Source: Patagioenas fasciata (lineage: Eukaryota; Chordata; Aves; Columbiformes; Columbidae). From it: a stretch of DNA of 64,000 nucleotides. The translations under genes were made by a program, and so were the position numbers. Positions 34,176 to 45,399 of this stretch are shown piece after piece. The number at the start of each line of letters is the position of its first letter. Within the stretch, counting starts at the first letter, position 1. The notes beneath the pieces were generated by a model. That model ran no database searches. It was not told where the DNA came from and worked only from the letters and a program-made list of their open reading frames with translations. The DNA lies in assembly GCF_037038585.1 (NCBI RefSeq), contig NC_092541.1, positions 5,831,445 to 5,895,444 on the forward strand, written 5' to 3'.

Positions 34176-34695
34176 GGAGAGGAGAGGAGAGGAGAGGAGA
34201 GGAGAGGAGAGGAGAGGAGAGGAGAGGAGAGGAGAGGAGAGGAGAGGAGAGGAGGGGAGGGGAGGGGAGGGGAGGGGAGGGGAGGGGAGAGGAGAGGAGA
34301 GGAGAGGAGAGGAGAGGAGAGGAGAGGAGAGGAGAGGAGAGGAGAGGAGAGGAGAGGAGAGGAGAGGAGAGGAGAGGAGAGGAGAGGAGAGGAGAGGAGA
34401 GGAGAGGAGAGGAGAGGAGAGGAGAGGAGAGGAGAGGAGAGGAGAGGAGAGGAGAGGAGAGGAGAGGAGAGGAGAGGAGAGGAGAGGAGAGGAGAGGAGA
34501 GGAGAGGAGAGGAGAGGAGAGGAGAGGAGAGGAGAGGAGAGGAGAGGAGAGGAGAGGAGAGGAGAGGAGAGGAGGAGGAAGAGGAGAGGAGAGGAGAGGA
34601 GAGGAGAGGAGAGGAGAGGAGAGGAGAGGAGAGGAGAGGAGAGGAGAGGAGAGGAGAGGAGAGGAGAGGAGAGGAGAGGAGGAGGAAGAGGAGGA
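34176..34695 (+). repeat. (GGAGA)n microsatellite in V2-3 5'UTR
   Basis: About 520 bases of all-purine GGAGA units, with a GGGGA block near 34252-34290 and a ggaggaagagga interruption near 34571. It sits where the other family-2 copies have only a short GA-rich stretch. The 200-380-codon apparent reading frames on both strands are repeat artefacts. Confidence 0.97.
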
Positions 34696-34760
34696 GGCGG
34701 TGACGGAGCAGAGAGCCGGGGCTGTCGGGGGGAGCAGGGCGCAGGCGGCGGAGCGGCGGG

Positions 34761-35597
34761 ATGCGGCGGTGCCGGGGCGCAGGGCTGGCGGCACTGGCCG
34801 CGATGCTCCTGGGTGCGTGGGGATGGCGGGGCTGGATGGGGGCTGAGGCTGTGGCTGGGGTGGCGCATGCAGGTCCCTCGATGCTGTCGTCTCCTCTGGC
34901 TTTTACACGGATATCTGGCCCCTACCAGCCTCCCATCCCACATTCTCTCTAGAAATCTAATTGTTATATTCTTTGTCCAGCACTCCCTGTTTCCCCTCTT
35001 TCCTCTGAGTCTTTCCTTATAACTCATGAAGTCACTCATTTACCATGATAATTTATTTTCATTATTCTTTTGACCTCCCTTTTTGCTTTTCTAATTATTC
35101 TACTCTTCCACCCATCATTCACGCATTCATCTCTCCACCAACTGTTAATGGACATTTCTGTTCCAGCACATGTTGACAACTTCTGTAAACTCTTCTCCTC
35201 ATCATCTCTCTATGTTCCTGACTTCTTCTGTGGCATTTGTCCTGGGAAACAGCAGGCAGGGCTGTGCAGTTTATCAGGTATATTTCTTATTTTTCTCCCC
35301 GGCAGTGGCTGTGGGCAAAGCACAGGTGCAACAGGACCCGTCGGCAGAGACCATCGAGGGCACCGAAATCAGCATCAACTGCTCACATCCCAACATAAAG
35401 ACAACCGACTACATCTACTGGTATCGTCAGCTCCTGGGCCGAGCTCCCGAACTCCTCGTGTGGGGTGTTAAAGCATCCAAAGCGCTGTCGGACCCGCCGG
35501 GACGGCTGTCGGTGGCGGCAGACCGCCGGTCCAGCGCCCTGTGGCTCTCCCGGCCCCGGCGCGGGGACGCGGCGGTGTATTACTGCGCCGTGGGAGA
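34761..35597 (+). CDS. TRAV: T-cell receptor alpha V segment, family 2, copy 3 (V2-3)
   Basis: Leader exon 34761-34812 (MRRCRGAGLAALAAMLL, two changes from copy 1), intron 493 bases, V exon 35306-35597 after ccggcag. It is intact: SINCSH, YWYRQLLGRAP, DAAVYYCAVG. CDR1 is IKTTDYIY, CDR2 near WGVKASKAL, and DPPGRL replaces DPPGWL just before the invariant 3' block begins at 35506. The ATG is about 65 bases after a 520-base polypurine array in the presumed 5'UTR, which could alter transcription or translation. Confidence 0.94.
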
Positions 35598-35636
35598 CAC
35601 GGGGAGAGGAGCCGGGGCTGCGGCCGGGCACGAACC
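35598..35636 (+). other. 23-RSS of V2-3
   Basis: Heptamer CACGGGG, 23-base spacer, nonamer GCACGAACC (35628-35636). Confidence 0.88.
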
Positions 35637-35691
35637 GCCGCGGGCGGGGCCGGGCGGGTGTGGGGGGGGAGGGGAGAGCCCCTGACCGGGC

Positions 35692-35730
35692 CCGCCAGGG
35701 GGCGCCGCTGCTCTGCCCGCAGGGGGCGCC
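35692..35730 (+). promoter_or_regulatory. Two CTCF-like motifs 3' of V2-3 RSS
   Basis: CCGCCAGGGGGCGCC at 35692-35706 and CCGCAGGGGGCGCC at 35717-35730, both forward. This copy alone has a doubled motif. Confidence 0.6.
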
Positions 35731-36912
35731 CGGCCCCGCCTGATCCCGGGGCGGTTCAGCCGCCCGACCGACACCGGCTTCAGCATCTCTTGGTCCTCCT
35801 TGCAGTCGCTGTCTGGGCTCAGCACCTCTTCTCATCGATGACTGCTGCGGGTCTGTGCTCCTGAAGGCAGCAAAGAGCTGTGCTTGGACAGCGCTACATG
35901 TGGAGTCTGAGACGGTCTGTGCAAGGCAGGGAGGGGAGTAGGGTGCTTTCCACAAGCTCTCTTGCTTCCCCAGAAACGGCTCAGAGCTTTCTGGGAAACG
36001 TGGCATCCTCTGGCCTGTCTGTAAAGACCTGCAGCATTGTCTCAGAAATGCATCGCAGAGGTCACCGATTCCCCTCCAGCCCATGGAAGCCTGGTCCTCC
36101 TCTTGCCTCTGTCCTCCTCCCACCTAGAATGCTGAGCTCTTTTTGCCTTTTAGGAAGGCAAAGTGACAGCTGTAGGTCCTTCACACGGGGACATGGCACA
36201 GGGAGATCATGGTGTCACAGCAAACTGACCCCAAGTCCTTCAAGGAGATGCTCAGCGTAGTGGGTGTCTCATCAGCGCTTATCTCCCTTGTGAAAACACA
36301 CCAACAGATCCCGCCCAGTGTTTTGTCCCTTCCCAAGGATACACACAAGGATCTCAACCCTACGTATGGAGAAACACTCATAGGATCCTTGGGCATTCAC
36401 ATGGTGCAATTAGGAATGATGCAATGAAGAAACCAATGCCCTGAGGAGTTTTCAGAGTTGCAGTGGGAGTCAGCCCGTACATGGCAAAGACCCATTCCAA
36501 CAAACCAGAAATGTTTGTCAGAGCTCTGCCATGTTCTCTTTACTGTGGTTTGCCACCTGCTCCTCAGCCCTGGCAGGGCCAGGCTTTCATCTGCACTCAA
36601 GTGGTTACCTTGCCTTGCAGCTGTGATTGATTTTATTTCTCCAACACCAACAGACACAAGGGATTTATCCCAGGACATCTCTGGTATCTCTCTCTAGGCT
36701 GGGTAGCTGATTCTTTCCAGACATGACAAAGCTGTTCCAAACAGAGCAGTACGTTGCCCTGAATGAAGCACAAATATAGCAAAACATGGTGAACCCAAAG
36801 TGGCATGTGACTTAGTCTTCTCCATGGGTCTCCTAACAGTGGTGGGAATGGGTTCATCCTTGTCACTGTGTGGAGTGAGCAGTCCCTGTAGTTCTAATCT
36901 AATTCTTCCTTG
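35731..36912. other. Intergenic after V2-3
   Basis: No gene or repeat family recognised. It is unlike the sequence behind the other V2 segments, and no family-1 V follows. Confidence 0.45.
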
Positions 36913-37265
36913 GCAGACTTTCCTTCCTGGAGATCTCCTGCACCACCACCCTTGTCCTCAAAATGCTGGAGAATTTTTCTGGCACCAGGCCTACCATTTC
37001 AGATTCCTGCTGTCATTTTTCCACGTCTTCATGAGCATGACTGAGTTTATGACCCTCTCAACCATGTTCTTTGATCGTTATATCACAATATGCAAATACT
37101 CTGTAAAACACTCTATCATGACAAAGAAAGTCCACTTCCTGCTGGTGCTGGGAGCATGGGCTTTGTGCTCATCTTCTCCCAGGTGGCTCTGCTTTTGAAG
37201 CCTCCTTTCTGTACCAAGAACATTGTTGACTATTTCTACCATGCTGTCGGGCCAGCATGGGCATG
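36913..37265 (+). pseudogene. Olfactory receptor pseudogene, family-6-like (TM2-EL2)
   Basis: Three frames in succession carry receptor motifs: LSFLEISCTTTLVLKMLENF (TM2-TM3), then FMTLSTMFFDRYITIC (the MSFDRYVAIC motif) with SIMTKKVHFLLVLGAW (IC2-TM4), then QVALLLKPPFCTKNIVDYFY (extracellular loop 2). The two frameshifts and the missing ends rule out function. The FLEISCTTTLVLKMLENF type of TM2 suggests receptor family 6; the subfamily call is from memory. Confidence 0.85.
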
Positions 37266-38339
37266 GTAAATTGGGTCTGGGTCGACCTTGACTGGATGCC
37301 AGGTGCCCACCAAGCTGCTCTATCACTCCCCCACCATCAGCTGGACAGGGGGAGAAAATACAAAGAAACGCTCATGGATCAATATAAGGACATGGAGATC
37401 ACTCATCAATTTCTATTACAGGCAGAACAGTCGACTCGGGGAAATCAGTTGAATTTATTACCAATGAAATGAGAGTAGGATAATAAGAAAGAAGAACCAA
37501 TCTCAAACACCTTCCTCCCGTCCCTCCCTTCTTCCAGTCATTTCCCTATGTGCACTGTGGGGAGTTCCTCTCCTCCCACAGAGTGTAGGGTTTTGTTTGG
37601 GCAGGACCAGATCCTCGGGTGCCAGGGAGTCAAGTGGTTTCTGTCAACCCACCACACCTGTGCTGGGACAAGTGTTCCACAAGCAGAGCTGTAGCCTGGC
37701 CTGGCTCAGGGGTGCTGGAGTTGCTGGGCAGCTGAGTGCCCGTGGGGGATGTCCCAGCATGTACTCTGTGGTTGGGCTGGTGTCTGCAGGTTCCACTGTA
37801 TCCCCAGGGCAGGATTGGTGCTGTGCCCTGGGGCTGCCTGTGGGGCAGGGAGAGAGTGGAGGACTCTGGGAGTCCCAGGCAGGGTGAGGAGCTGGATTGC
37901 CCAGATGCTGGCACTTCACCCCAGTGGTAGTGATGCAGGTCTTGTGTGGGAGGAGGGGAGGCCTTTGTCTCTGGAGATGGCAAGAATGTGTCCTGTGGCC
38001 AAAGAGATGGAGAGGGTCAGTGTCTCTGCCCCAGGTCTCAAGCAGGAGGAATGTGCATGGAACTTTGCCTAATCTGTTGGGTCCTCTGTGCCTGAACCCC
38101 TCTTTTGAGCTTCACAAGCTGTGGGACCCTGAAAAGCCAACTTTCTGTAGGGACACCGTCTGTAAGCTGTGGAAGGCTGCTGAAAATTGGGGATTTGCTT
38201 CAGGAATGCTCAAGGGACAGACGTTTCGTGTCACTGAGACCTGCAGAGCTTGGCTTACAGAGTCCTTATCAACCCTGTTTGCAAGGGAAATGACATCAAT
38301 AGCTGAAAACCTCTGTCACCCCACTTCATCATTAATCAG
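37266..38339. other. Intergenic, no recognised gene
   Basis: No supported gene. It is not seen in the other modules. Confidence 0.4.
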
Positions 38340-39088
38340 TGTGCTGTTTTGCCTCAAAGAGAATTAATTTTCTTCATGCCATTAGAACACTTTCTTTTTC
38401 TGTAGCCAGCATGGTCATGTGGATTTAGTTTGAGAACAAGAGATAACATCCCAGGACAGAGTTAAAGTTTTTTAATTGTTATCTGGGAGCCAAGGACTTT
38501 CAGAGCACTCTTTCTCCTTTTGTGAGGCAGCTGGGAAGGGGGACATAGATGGGCCAGACCTTGACTGACACCCAGGCTGATCAATAAGAATATTCCATGC
38601 CATTAACATTGTGCTTCATATTTAAGGATGGTTGGGATCTTCCAGCTAGGTTTTGGGTTGGAGTCAGGATGGATGGGGATGAAGACCTGTTATGGTTCTG
38701 CTCTGTTTTAGTGGAGTGCTATTCATGAGTTCCTTTAGTTCAAACTTTGGCCATCCTGACATTTTGCAGTAGCCTCTGGGCCTTTCTGCCTTTTTCTCTC
38801 TTCTGTCTCTGGGATCGGCTGTTTGGGACTAAAGTATTGCTTCCTGGGACTGGCTGTGCAGTCCAGAGTTTGTGAGGGATTACATTGAGTACCTTTATTT
38901 TCCATTTCCATTTTATATATAGTACTATTAGTAGCAGTTTATTAAAGTTATTTTATTAAACTGTGTTTAAATCAGTCCGTGAGTTTCTCTCTTCTCTTTT
39001 GATTCTCTACCCTGTTCGGGTCGGGGAGGTGGGGGAGTGAGCAAGTGGCTATTGTGGTTATATTGCTGGTTTGGGTTAAACCGTGACA
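38340..39088 (-). mobile_element. Solo LTR, avian ERVL type
   Basis: Read on the minus strand it begins TGTCACGGTTTAACCC, the typical start of avian ERVL-class LTRs, and ends GGCAAAACAGCACA; it is about 749 bases with TG...CA ends. The flanks ATCAG and GTCGG could be a decayed 5-base target duplication (two transitions). No internal retroviral sequence adjoins it, so it is a solo LTR. Its 3' part is also found inverted at 8120-8412. Confidence 0.75.
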
Positions 39089-39982
39089 GTCGGGTAAGAG
39101 CAGGTGATGTTGATGAAGGACTTTGGAAACTGTCCCTCCAGAAGAAAAGGATCTCTGTCAGTGTTTGAACTTACCAGTTGGGAAAAGGGCAATATCCACA
39201 GCCCCGTATGTCGATGGGTGCATGGCTGGCTGGCTGACTGGGTGGATGGGTGGATGGACAGATGTGTTCTGCTCATCACACTGACCCAGGCTGAGGCCTC
39301 AGATGTTCTTTTGATCAAATCAGTGCCCAGTAGCATTGGTCAAACAAGAGGGATGGTTGTGAATGAACGTTGCCTGCCACAACCATCTCACGGGTGTTCC
39401 ATTGCCACCTGCACTTCTCAAGGGGACTAGGATGATCAGCTCCTGCACAGAGCTTTTAGAGAGCAGAGCTGGTCCTGACATAGCAGTACCTCGGGGGTGC
39501 TGGTCTCGAGCAAAGCTGTTCCATCCACTCTCCTGCTGTCCCTTGGGGACACCTTTTGTCCTTTTCTCCTTCCCTAGCACAGCAGTGACCAGAGCAAGAG
39601 GTGTCCCATGCCCAGGAGCCTGCAGGGTGTCTTGCCTCCATTGCCCCCTGCAGAGTAATAGCTTTGCACCTGAGGATAACAGAGGTTGTGTTTCTTGTTT
39701 GCAGGAACTCTGGGTGTATGTTTGGGCCAAGACACTGCAAGGTGAGTGCTGATTGCCACTTGCTCTGTGGTGACCGGGTTGTTTTCCATACTGTCACAGG
39801 AAAGTGCCCCAAAAAGGTCCAGTGCACTGGGTCTCAGTAGCTTGTTTTCCCTGAGCAGCTTGGGAGGGTGCACATGGAGGAAAGTCCCACCCCTTTGCCA
39901 TTTTAAAGTTCACACAGAGTATCTGACTGCATTTCACAAAGAGTGAAGGCTGGATTTGGAGAGCCTTGCAGCTAGGGGAGCA
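39089..39982. other. Intergenic, no recognised gene
   Basis: No gene seen. It replaces the keratin-downstream sequence of the other modules. Confidence 0.4.
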
Positions 39983-40150
39983 GAAGAAAAGGAAGGAAGG
40001 GAAAAAGGAAGAGAGGAAGAAAGGAAGAGAAAGAAAGGAAGAAAGGAAGAGAAAGGAAGAAAGGAAGAGAAAGGAAGGAAGGAAGGAAGGAAGGAAGGAA
40101 GGAAGGAAGGAAGGAAGGAAGGAAGGAAGGAAGGAAGGAAGGAAGGAAGG
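39983..40150 (+). repeat. (GGAA)n / GGAAGAAA-type microsatellite
   Basis: Purine-only array, irregular up to about 40070 and then pure GGAA to 40150. It lies about 90 bases beyond the broken end of the keratin pseudogene, where the 3'UTR would be. Confidence 0.95.
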
Positions 40151-40239
40151 GATAAGGAAACATGATCCATGTTCATGTTCATGGATTCATTCTTTGTCCA
40201 GCACTATGTCTGTACTTCCTGGGGAGCCTTCCCAAGGGC

Positions 40240-40559
40240 CACGTCCAGTAGCTTTTCCAGGGGAGGCACTTTCTGCCACAATAACAGCTGAAAATGCCAG
40301 AGAGGTCACAGCAGCCAGAGTTGATGGGCACTCCATCACAGCTGAGGATGCTGCCAACAGCAGCAGAGGTGGAGGAGCCCACAACGGTGTTCTGTGGGAA
40401 GGAGCTGAGGATGGGGCCGGGCAGGGTCACCACAACAGGGGAGGGCTCAATGACAACAGTGGAGTTCTGGCTCTGCCTGACTCAGGGCTCATTGCAGCTG
40501 TTGGCCAGTGGGATTGGGCTGCAGGGCTGGCAGGGCAGGCACTGGTCATAGCAGGACAT
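40240..40559 (-). pseudogene. Feather beta-keratin pseudogene
   Basis: Minus-strand start at 40559 ([13 protein letters not shown]). The EPCVRQ codon for Cys has become TGA (EP-stop-VRQ) after 25 residues. The frame then continues through [16 protein letters not shown] and [15 protein letters not shown] to DLSGIF, after which the tail ([10 protein letters not shown]) no longer matches the RYFGRRYLR end and the normal stop is lost. The acceptor before exon 2 has lost its pyrimidine tract. The 3'UTR and poly(A) signal are gone; a GGAA array lies there. The TATA box and an exon-1 donor remain. Confidence 0.9.
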
Positions 40560-40977
40560 GCTCTAAAGCTCTGGATGTGCACCTGGATGAAGCAGAGCAC
40601 AAAGGTGGGTGAAGAGCAGCATGCTTACACTGTCACAAAGGAACAAAGGCCACTACTGAATGGGCACATGGAAGCAGTGCCAGGAGACACAGAGTCTTCA
40701 TTGATTCAGCCTGCCAGGTCTCTACAAAGAGCAGGGAACCTCTCTTCCAGTGAATAAACCAAAAGACCCAAGCTCTTTGAGCAGACATTCTCCACGTTTG
40801 CCTCTCCCATGGCAAGGAGTTCCAGGACCAAGAAGTGAACAAAGCCAAGTTCAGCTAAGAGGTGTATTGAGGAAAGATCTGACTTTGGAAGAGGAAAAGA
40901 GACTTCAGACCCACCTGGCACCCAAACAGAAGGAGGCAAGAGAATTGGATGAGAGAGCAGGCAGGGACTTGTCTGCC

Positions 40978-40984
40978 TTTTATA
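40978..40984 (-). promoter_or_regulatory. TATA box of keratin pseudogene
   Basis: TATAAAA in GGCAGGTATAAAAGGCAGAC on the minus strand, retained although the gene is broken. Confidence 0.75.
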
Positions 40985-40989
40985 CCTGC

Positions 40990-42740
40990 CCTACATTGCC
41001 GCAAGGCAAGAGGCACCCTTGGCAGGGGTAACAATTTTCTGACAAGCTCATCTTGAATGTAAACCATCACAGGTAATGAGATGGGTGGTGCTTTGGTTTC
41101 CTGCACTTCTGTCTTTTCATTTCCAGGTTTGTGTCATGCCCATTCCCCAATGAAGCAGACAAATGTTGTCATTCTGGGACATCCTGTTGGGGCTGAAGTG
41201 TCGCTCTCCGGAAGAAGCTCCAGGGATCCTCAGCTGGATCCCCAGATGCTCCTGTGCATAAGGACCCGCCATATCCATCTCTTTCCCTCCCTCCTCAGCT
41301 CACCCCCAATGGTCACTTTTTTCCTCCCCAGGTGTGTGCATTATGCTGCTGGTTTTGACCCATCCTGCCCAGCACTGCCCTCAGGACAAATTATTGGACT
41401 GTTTTGACTGGTCTCCTCTCTGTGCAGTCTGTGAGTACACAGACAATGCCATGGGTTTTCCTGGGGCCTTGTCCTTCCCCAGAATGCTCTAGCGTTGCTG
41501 TGGTTCCCCCCAGGTGTCCTCAATAGAATCTACAGTTTCTTGTGTTGTTACATGTATTCTTGTCTTGTGTGCTATTGTGAGCAGCTCTTTTTGTGTGAAT
41601 TCACTTGAGAGCACAAATTTGTGCGTGATTCCACACCTGTGTGTATGAGCCTGTGTGCGTGTGTCCTTGTCACTCATCAGGAAGAAATGAGGCGCTCACA
41701 GCAGGGACACTCTCTATTACTTTGTTCATGAGCAACATGTGTCCAGGGTCAAAAGGAGCCCAAGTGCACTTCAATGGCATGAAACTGCTAGAGATCTGAC
41801 CATGCAAGAGGCGCTGAAATGCAGCACCTGTCTCCTGAGCCCTCCTTTTCCTGCCCCTCCAAACTTGCCCTCCTCTACTGTTGATTTCCAGCCACAACAA
41901 TGATGGTTTCGCTCCAGTTTAGATCCTTCATTTAATTACAAGTAACAGTATTTGAAATGCCTCAGCACAGTGGGAAGTCCCCTCCACATCTCCCTCCATG
42001 TGAGGGCACAGCCACAAGACAGCTGAGGAGGGTGGGGATTGCTTTATGGGCAAGGACAAAGACTGAGAAATCCTGCACAACCATGTGCTGGCCATCCCTG
42101 AGTGGATGTGCTTCCAATGCATTGCTGAATGTGTCTGGCACGGCACAGAGCCCACGCTTGTGTCCAGGACAATGTCAAAGGTACTTGTGCAGCCCATGGA
42201 TTAGGTGCTGTGCCATGCAGGGACTATGACCTTGGATGAGACAGGTATTGAATGAAGAGAACGTGGAGTCTACTGTCGCTGTGCTGTGAGTGGAAGGAAA
42301 GACCCTGTGGCTTGCACAGGAAAGACAAAGAACTGATAACTGCTTTGGACTTCAGCACCCAGGACCACCATGTCCCGCACTGGAATCTCAGTCTGAGTGC
42401 GCAGCAACTGTCCGTGGAAGGGAAGAGACTTTGGCTTTGAGGACACATCCTCCAAAGCCTGGTATTTTCCCACAGGGGTGAACAGAAGAGACCCTCTTTC
42501 CAAGAAGGGCTCTGCATAGTGAATAAAGTTCCTGAGCCCATCTTCCCTCCTGAATGTTTGTCTGCCTGAGCTAAGGTCCAACTTGGAGACAGCACAATCG
42601 AGAGCTTCCCTCCTTCCCTCCAGTGACCGCAGTGAGACCAGTGCCAGGGAGCTCTGCTGGCAAACCCAGGGCTGATTCTCCTCTCTGTGGAGCTGCCTCT
42701 GAGCTGAAGATTTAGTGTAGCCAAGGGCCAACCTCATCGA
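40990..42740. other. Keratin-upstream intergenic block (module D)
   Basis: Homologous to 10.9-12.5 kb; no gene seen. Confidence 0.5.
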
Positions 42741-42744
42741 TTTC

Positions 42745-43620
42745 TCATGGTGTAACCAACACTGTAGAGAAGGGAAGTGCAGGGGAGGTGTGTACCTGCA
42801 GTTTGAAAGGACCTTTGACACCCTCTTCTGTACATGTGGAGCATGAATGTCTTCATTAAGGAGCTGATAAGTTGTGTTAAAATGAAGAATGTGTCTGTCT
42901 GGCACCTCATGAAGCTCAAGAAGAGCAAGGGCAAGGTTTTTTTCTGGGGTAGAAACCAGACCATGCAGTAACAGATGTTGGGGTGTCACTGCTAGGAAGC
43001 AGATCCACAGAAGACAATGTGTATTTTTAGGAGACACTTAGCTGAACACAAGACAGCATGTGCCCTTGCAGCCAAGAAGACCAACCACATCCTGAGCTCT
43101 GACAGCCCAAGTATTGGTAGCAAGTGCAGGAAAGTGTCCCTACCTCTCTGTCCATTTGAGAACCCACCTGGAGTGCTGCTGCCAGGCTGGGGCTTCCCAG
43201 TCAAAGAAGGTTATCGACATACAGAAGGGAGTCCAACAAAGGCCACCAAGGGGCATAGTGTGCTGCCAAACCTCACAACTGAGGAGAGGCTGAGAGAACT
43301 GGGTCTGCCCATCTTGGAGATGTCTCATGTAAGACCTTCTTGCTCTCTACAACTTCTTCATCAGAAGATGGAGAGAAGAGGGACCAAGACTCAGAAGTGC
43401 TCAGCAAGAGAAGTAGAGGCAATGGACCAGTAAATGAGATGTGAAGAAGTTTGCCTAAGCAATAGGCTGAAAAAAAATAGAACTGGAACGGGATTCTCAG
43501 TGAGGTTGTGCAATCTCCATCCTTCAAGATGTTCAAGGCTGGAATGAATGTGACCTTGAACTACCTGGTCTAAAGGAACCTGTTCCACCAGAGGGCCAAC
43601 CTATATGACCCCTGGAAGTC
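42745..43620 (+). mobile_element. Old CR1 LINE upstream of V2-4
   Basis: Homologue of 12565-13620 with an internal deletion in the WADWNLM region; it ends in CR1 3' sequence (ttcaaggctggaatgaatgtg, tgaactacctggtctaaagg). Confidence 0.72.
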
Positions 43621-43712
43621 CATTACCACTTACATTCTCACTGTATAACTCCCACCTTACCCCTGTTCTCCCTGACCCCTGCACACCCACATTTCTCCTC
43701 ACACTCCCTCTG

Positions 43713-44132
43713 CCACAACACAACTTTCAGGTATTGTACTGGGACTACACAAAGGCGGATGGAAGGAGACTCTCACCCTCCTTGCTGCCAACCGCAGGAA
43801 ACCAGTGGCTGCTATTTCCAGCTCCTGAGCTCAGAGACAGCTCTGGGAAGCTGGTCCATCTCCTGCGTCAGGGCCCTGCTGTTCCCCAGGCTGCAGCCGG
43901 CACGGTGTGGGATTCTTCTTGCTGGAGGAGGGGCAGAGTCCATTTCCCAGAAGCCAATTTCTGGCCGTGCAGAGCCCCGAGCCCGGAAGAGAGGAGAGAT
44001 AGGAGAGGCGAGGCGAGGAGGGGAGGACGAAGGGGAGGAGGACGGGGAGGAGGGGGAGGAGGAGGCGGCGCGTCCGGAGCAGAGAGCCGGGGCTGGCGGG
44101 GGACAGCCAGGCGCGGGCGGCGGAGCGGCGGG
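43713..44132 (+). promoter_or_regulatory. Putative V2-4 promoter and 5'UTR
   Basis: The conserved family-2 block (ggaaaccagtggctgctattt, tcagagacagctctgggaag), then an interrupted GA-rich and CpG-rich 5'UTR. Confidence 0.5.
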
Positions 44133-45277
44133 ATGCGGCGGTGCCGGGGCGCAGGGCTGGCGGGACTGGCCGCGGTGCTCCTGGGTGCGCGGGGCTGGCG
44201 GGGCTGGGTGGCCGCCCAGACTTTGCCCGGTGTATTCCCTTGGGACCCACCACAAACTCTTCCTTCTCCTTTTGTCTCTCTCCTCTCTCGTTCCCCTTCA
44301 ACAGCTCTTTTGAGTCGCTTCTGGGTAGTCTCCCTCTTTTCCATTGTCTCTGTGATTACAAGACTGCTTGCAGGTACACCTATCTTTCCATACACGGACT
44401 ATTTTCTCTGTAAATTCAACAGTTCTTATTTACCCGATTTCAGCCCACTTTCATTTTAACACTCACTCTTGCTCTCCACTCTTCCTACCTTCACTCATCT
44501 CTCCGCTCCTCTTTCTACCTATCTCTCTAGGCCACTTCCATCAGTAACCACTCTTCCTACTCTCTGAAGACCCCTCTGTTCTCTCACTCTGAGAGTTTGC
44601 TTTCCTGCACCTCTCCATTATTCAAATACATAATCTAATCCCCTTATGCTTTCAACATATATTATTTTTTCTGAATTCAACCCTCCATACTTCCCTGTAA
44701 CACACCCATTCTCCTCTCTCTTCATCCCCTCTTCATCCATCCATCCATTAATCTGACTTTCTTTCTGTGTCAGGGTACATCAATTCCAAAATCCCCCCAA
44801 ACTTCTTCTCTCGCTCCACACACATCCAGCACATGACCACTCTCCATCCCTGTTCATGGGTACATCTTCCCATCCTTTCTTGTCCATCTCCTTCTCACTG
44901 CCATTCTACCTAACAATTTATTGTGGAAAATCCGAGCTGGGAGACTTTTGATGATCTTTGGTCTTTTTTCCTTCTTTCTCTGCAGTGACTGTGGGCAGAG
45001 CCCAGGTGCAGCAGGAGCCCTCGGCAGAGACCACCGAGGGCACCGACATCAGCATCAACTGCTCACACCCCAACATGCAATCGTACGACTACATCGCCTG
45101 GTACCGTCAGCTACCGGGCCGACGTCCCGAATTCCTCGTGAACAGTCTTAGAGGCTCCAAAGCGCTGTCGGACCCGCCGGGTTGGCTGTCGGTGGCGGCA
45201 GACCGCCGGTCCAGCGCCCTGTGGCTCTCCCGGCCCCGGCGCGGGGACGCGGCGGTGTATTACTGCGCCGTGGGAGA
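44133..45277 (+). CDS. TRAV: T-cell receptor alpha V segment, family 2, copy 4 (V2-4)
   Basis: Leader exon 44133-44184, intron 801 bases (the longest of the family), V exon 44986-45277 after tctgcag. It is intact: SINCSH, AWYRQLPGRRP, DAAVYYCAVG. CDR1 is MQSYDYIA and CDR2 FLVNSLRGSKAL. The intron shares pyrimidine-rich character but little alignment with copies 1 and 5; the last 144 bases from 45186 are again invariant. It stands alone in module D, without a family-1 neighbour. Confidence 0.94.
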
Positions 45278-45316
45278 CACGGGGAGAGGAGCCGGGGCTG
45301 CGGCCGGGCACGAACC
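45278..45316 (+). other. 23-RSS of V2-4
   Basis: Heptamer CACGGGG, 23-base spacer, nonamer GCACGAACC (45308-45316). Confidence 0.88.
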
Positions 45317-45373
45317 GCCGCGGGCGGGGTCGGGGGGGGTTGGGGGGGAGCGGGTGAAGCAGCCCTGTCGGAT

Positions 45374-45388
45374 CCTCCAGGGGGCGCT
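45374..45388 (+). promoter_or_regulatory. CTCF-like motif 3' of V2-4 RSS
   Basis: CCTCCAGGGGGCGCT in forward orientation, 57 bases after the nonamer. The motif is kept although the sequence between it and the RSS differs from the other copies. Confidence 0.62.
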
Positions 45389-45399
45389 GCCGCTCTGCC

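Noticed and set aside
33823-35039. Very long open frames on both strands (up to 377 codons) rich in Ser-Pro-Leu or Arg-Gly-Glu repeats
   Set aside because: They are produced by the stop-free GGAGA pentanucleotide array at 34176-34695 and flanks; no conserved domain, and the array is non-coding 5'UTR sequence.
38340-39088. A full endogenous retrovirus
   Set aside because: Only one LTR is present; no gag, pol or env peptide is seen on either side within the window.
39954-40182. Lys/Arg/Glu-rich or Leu/Pro/Ser-rich small proteins
   Set aside because: Translation of the GGAA array at 39983-40150.
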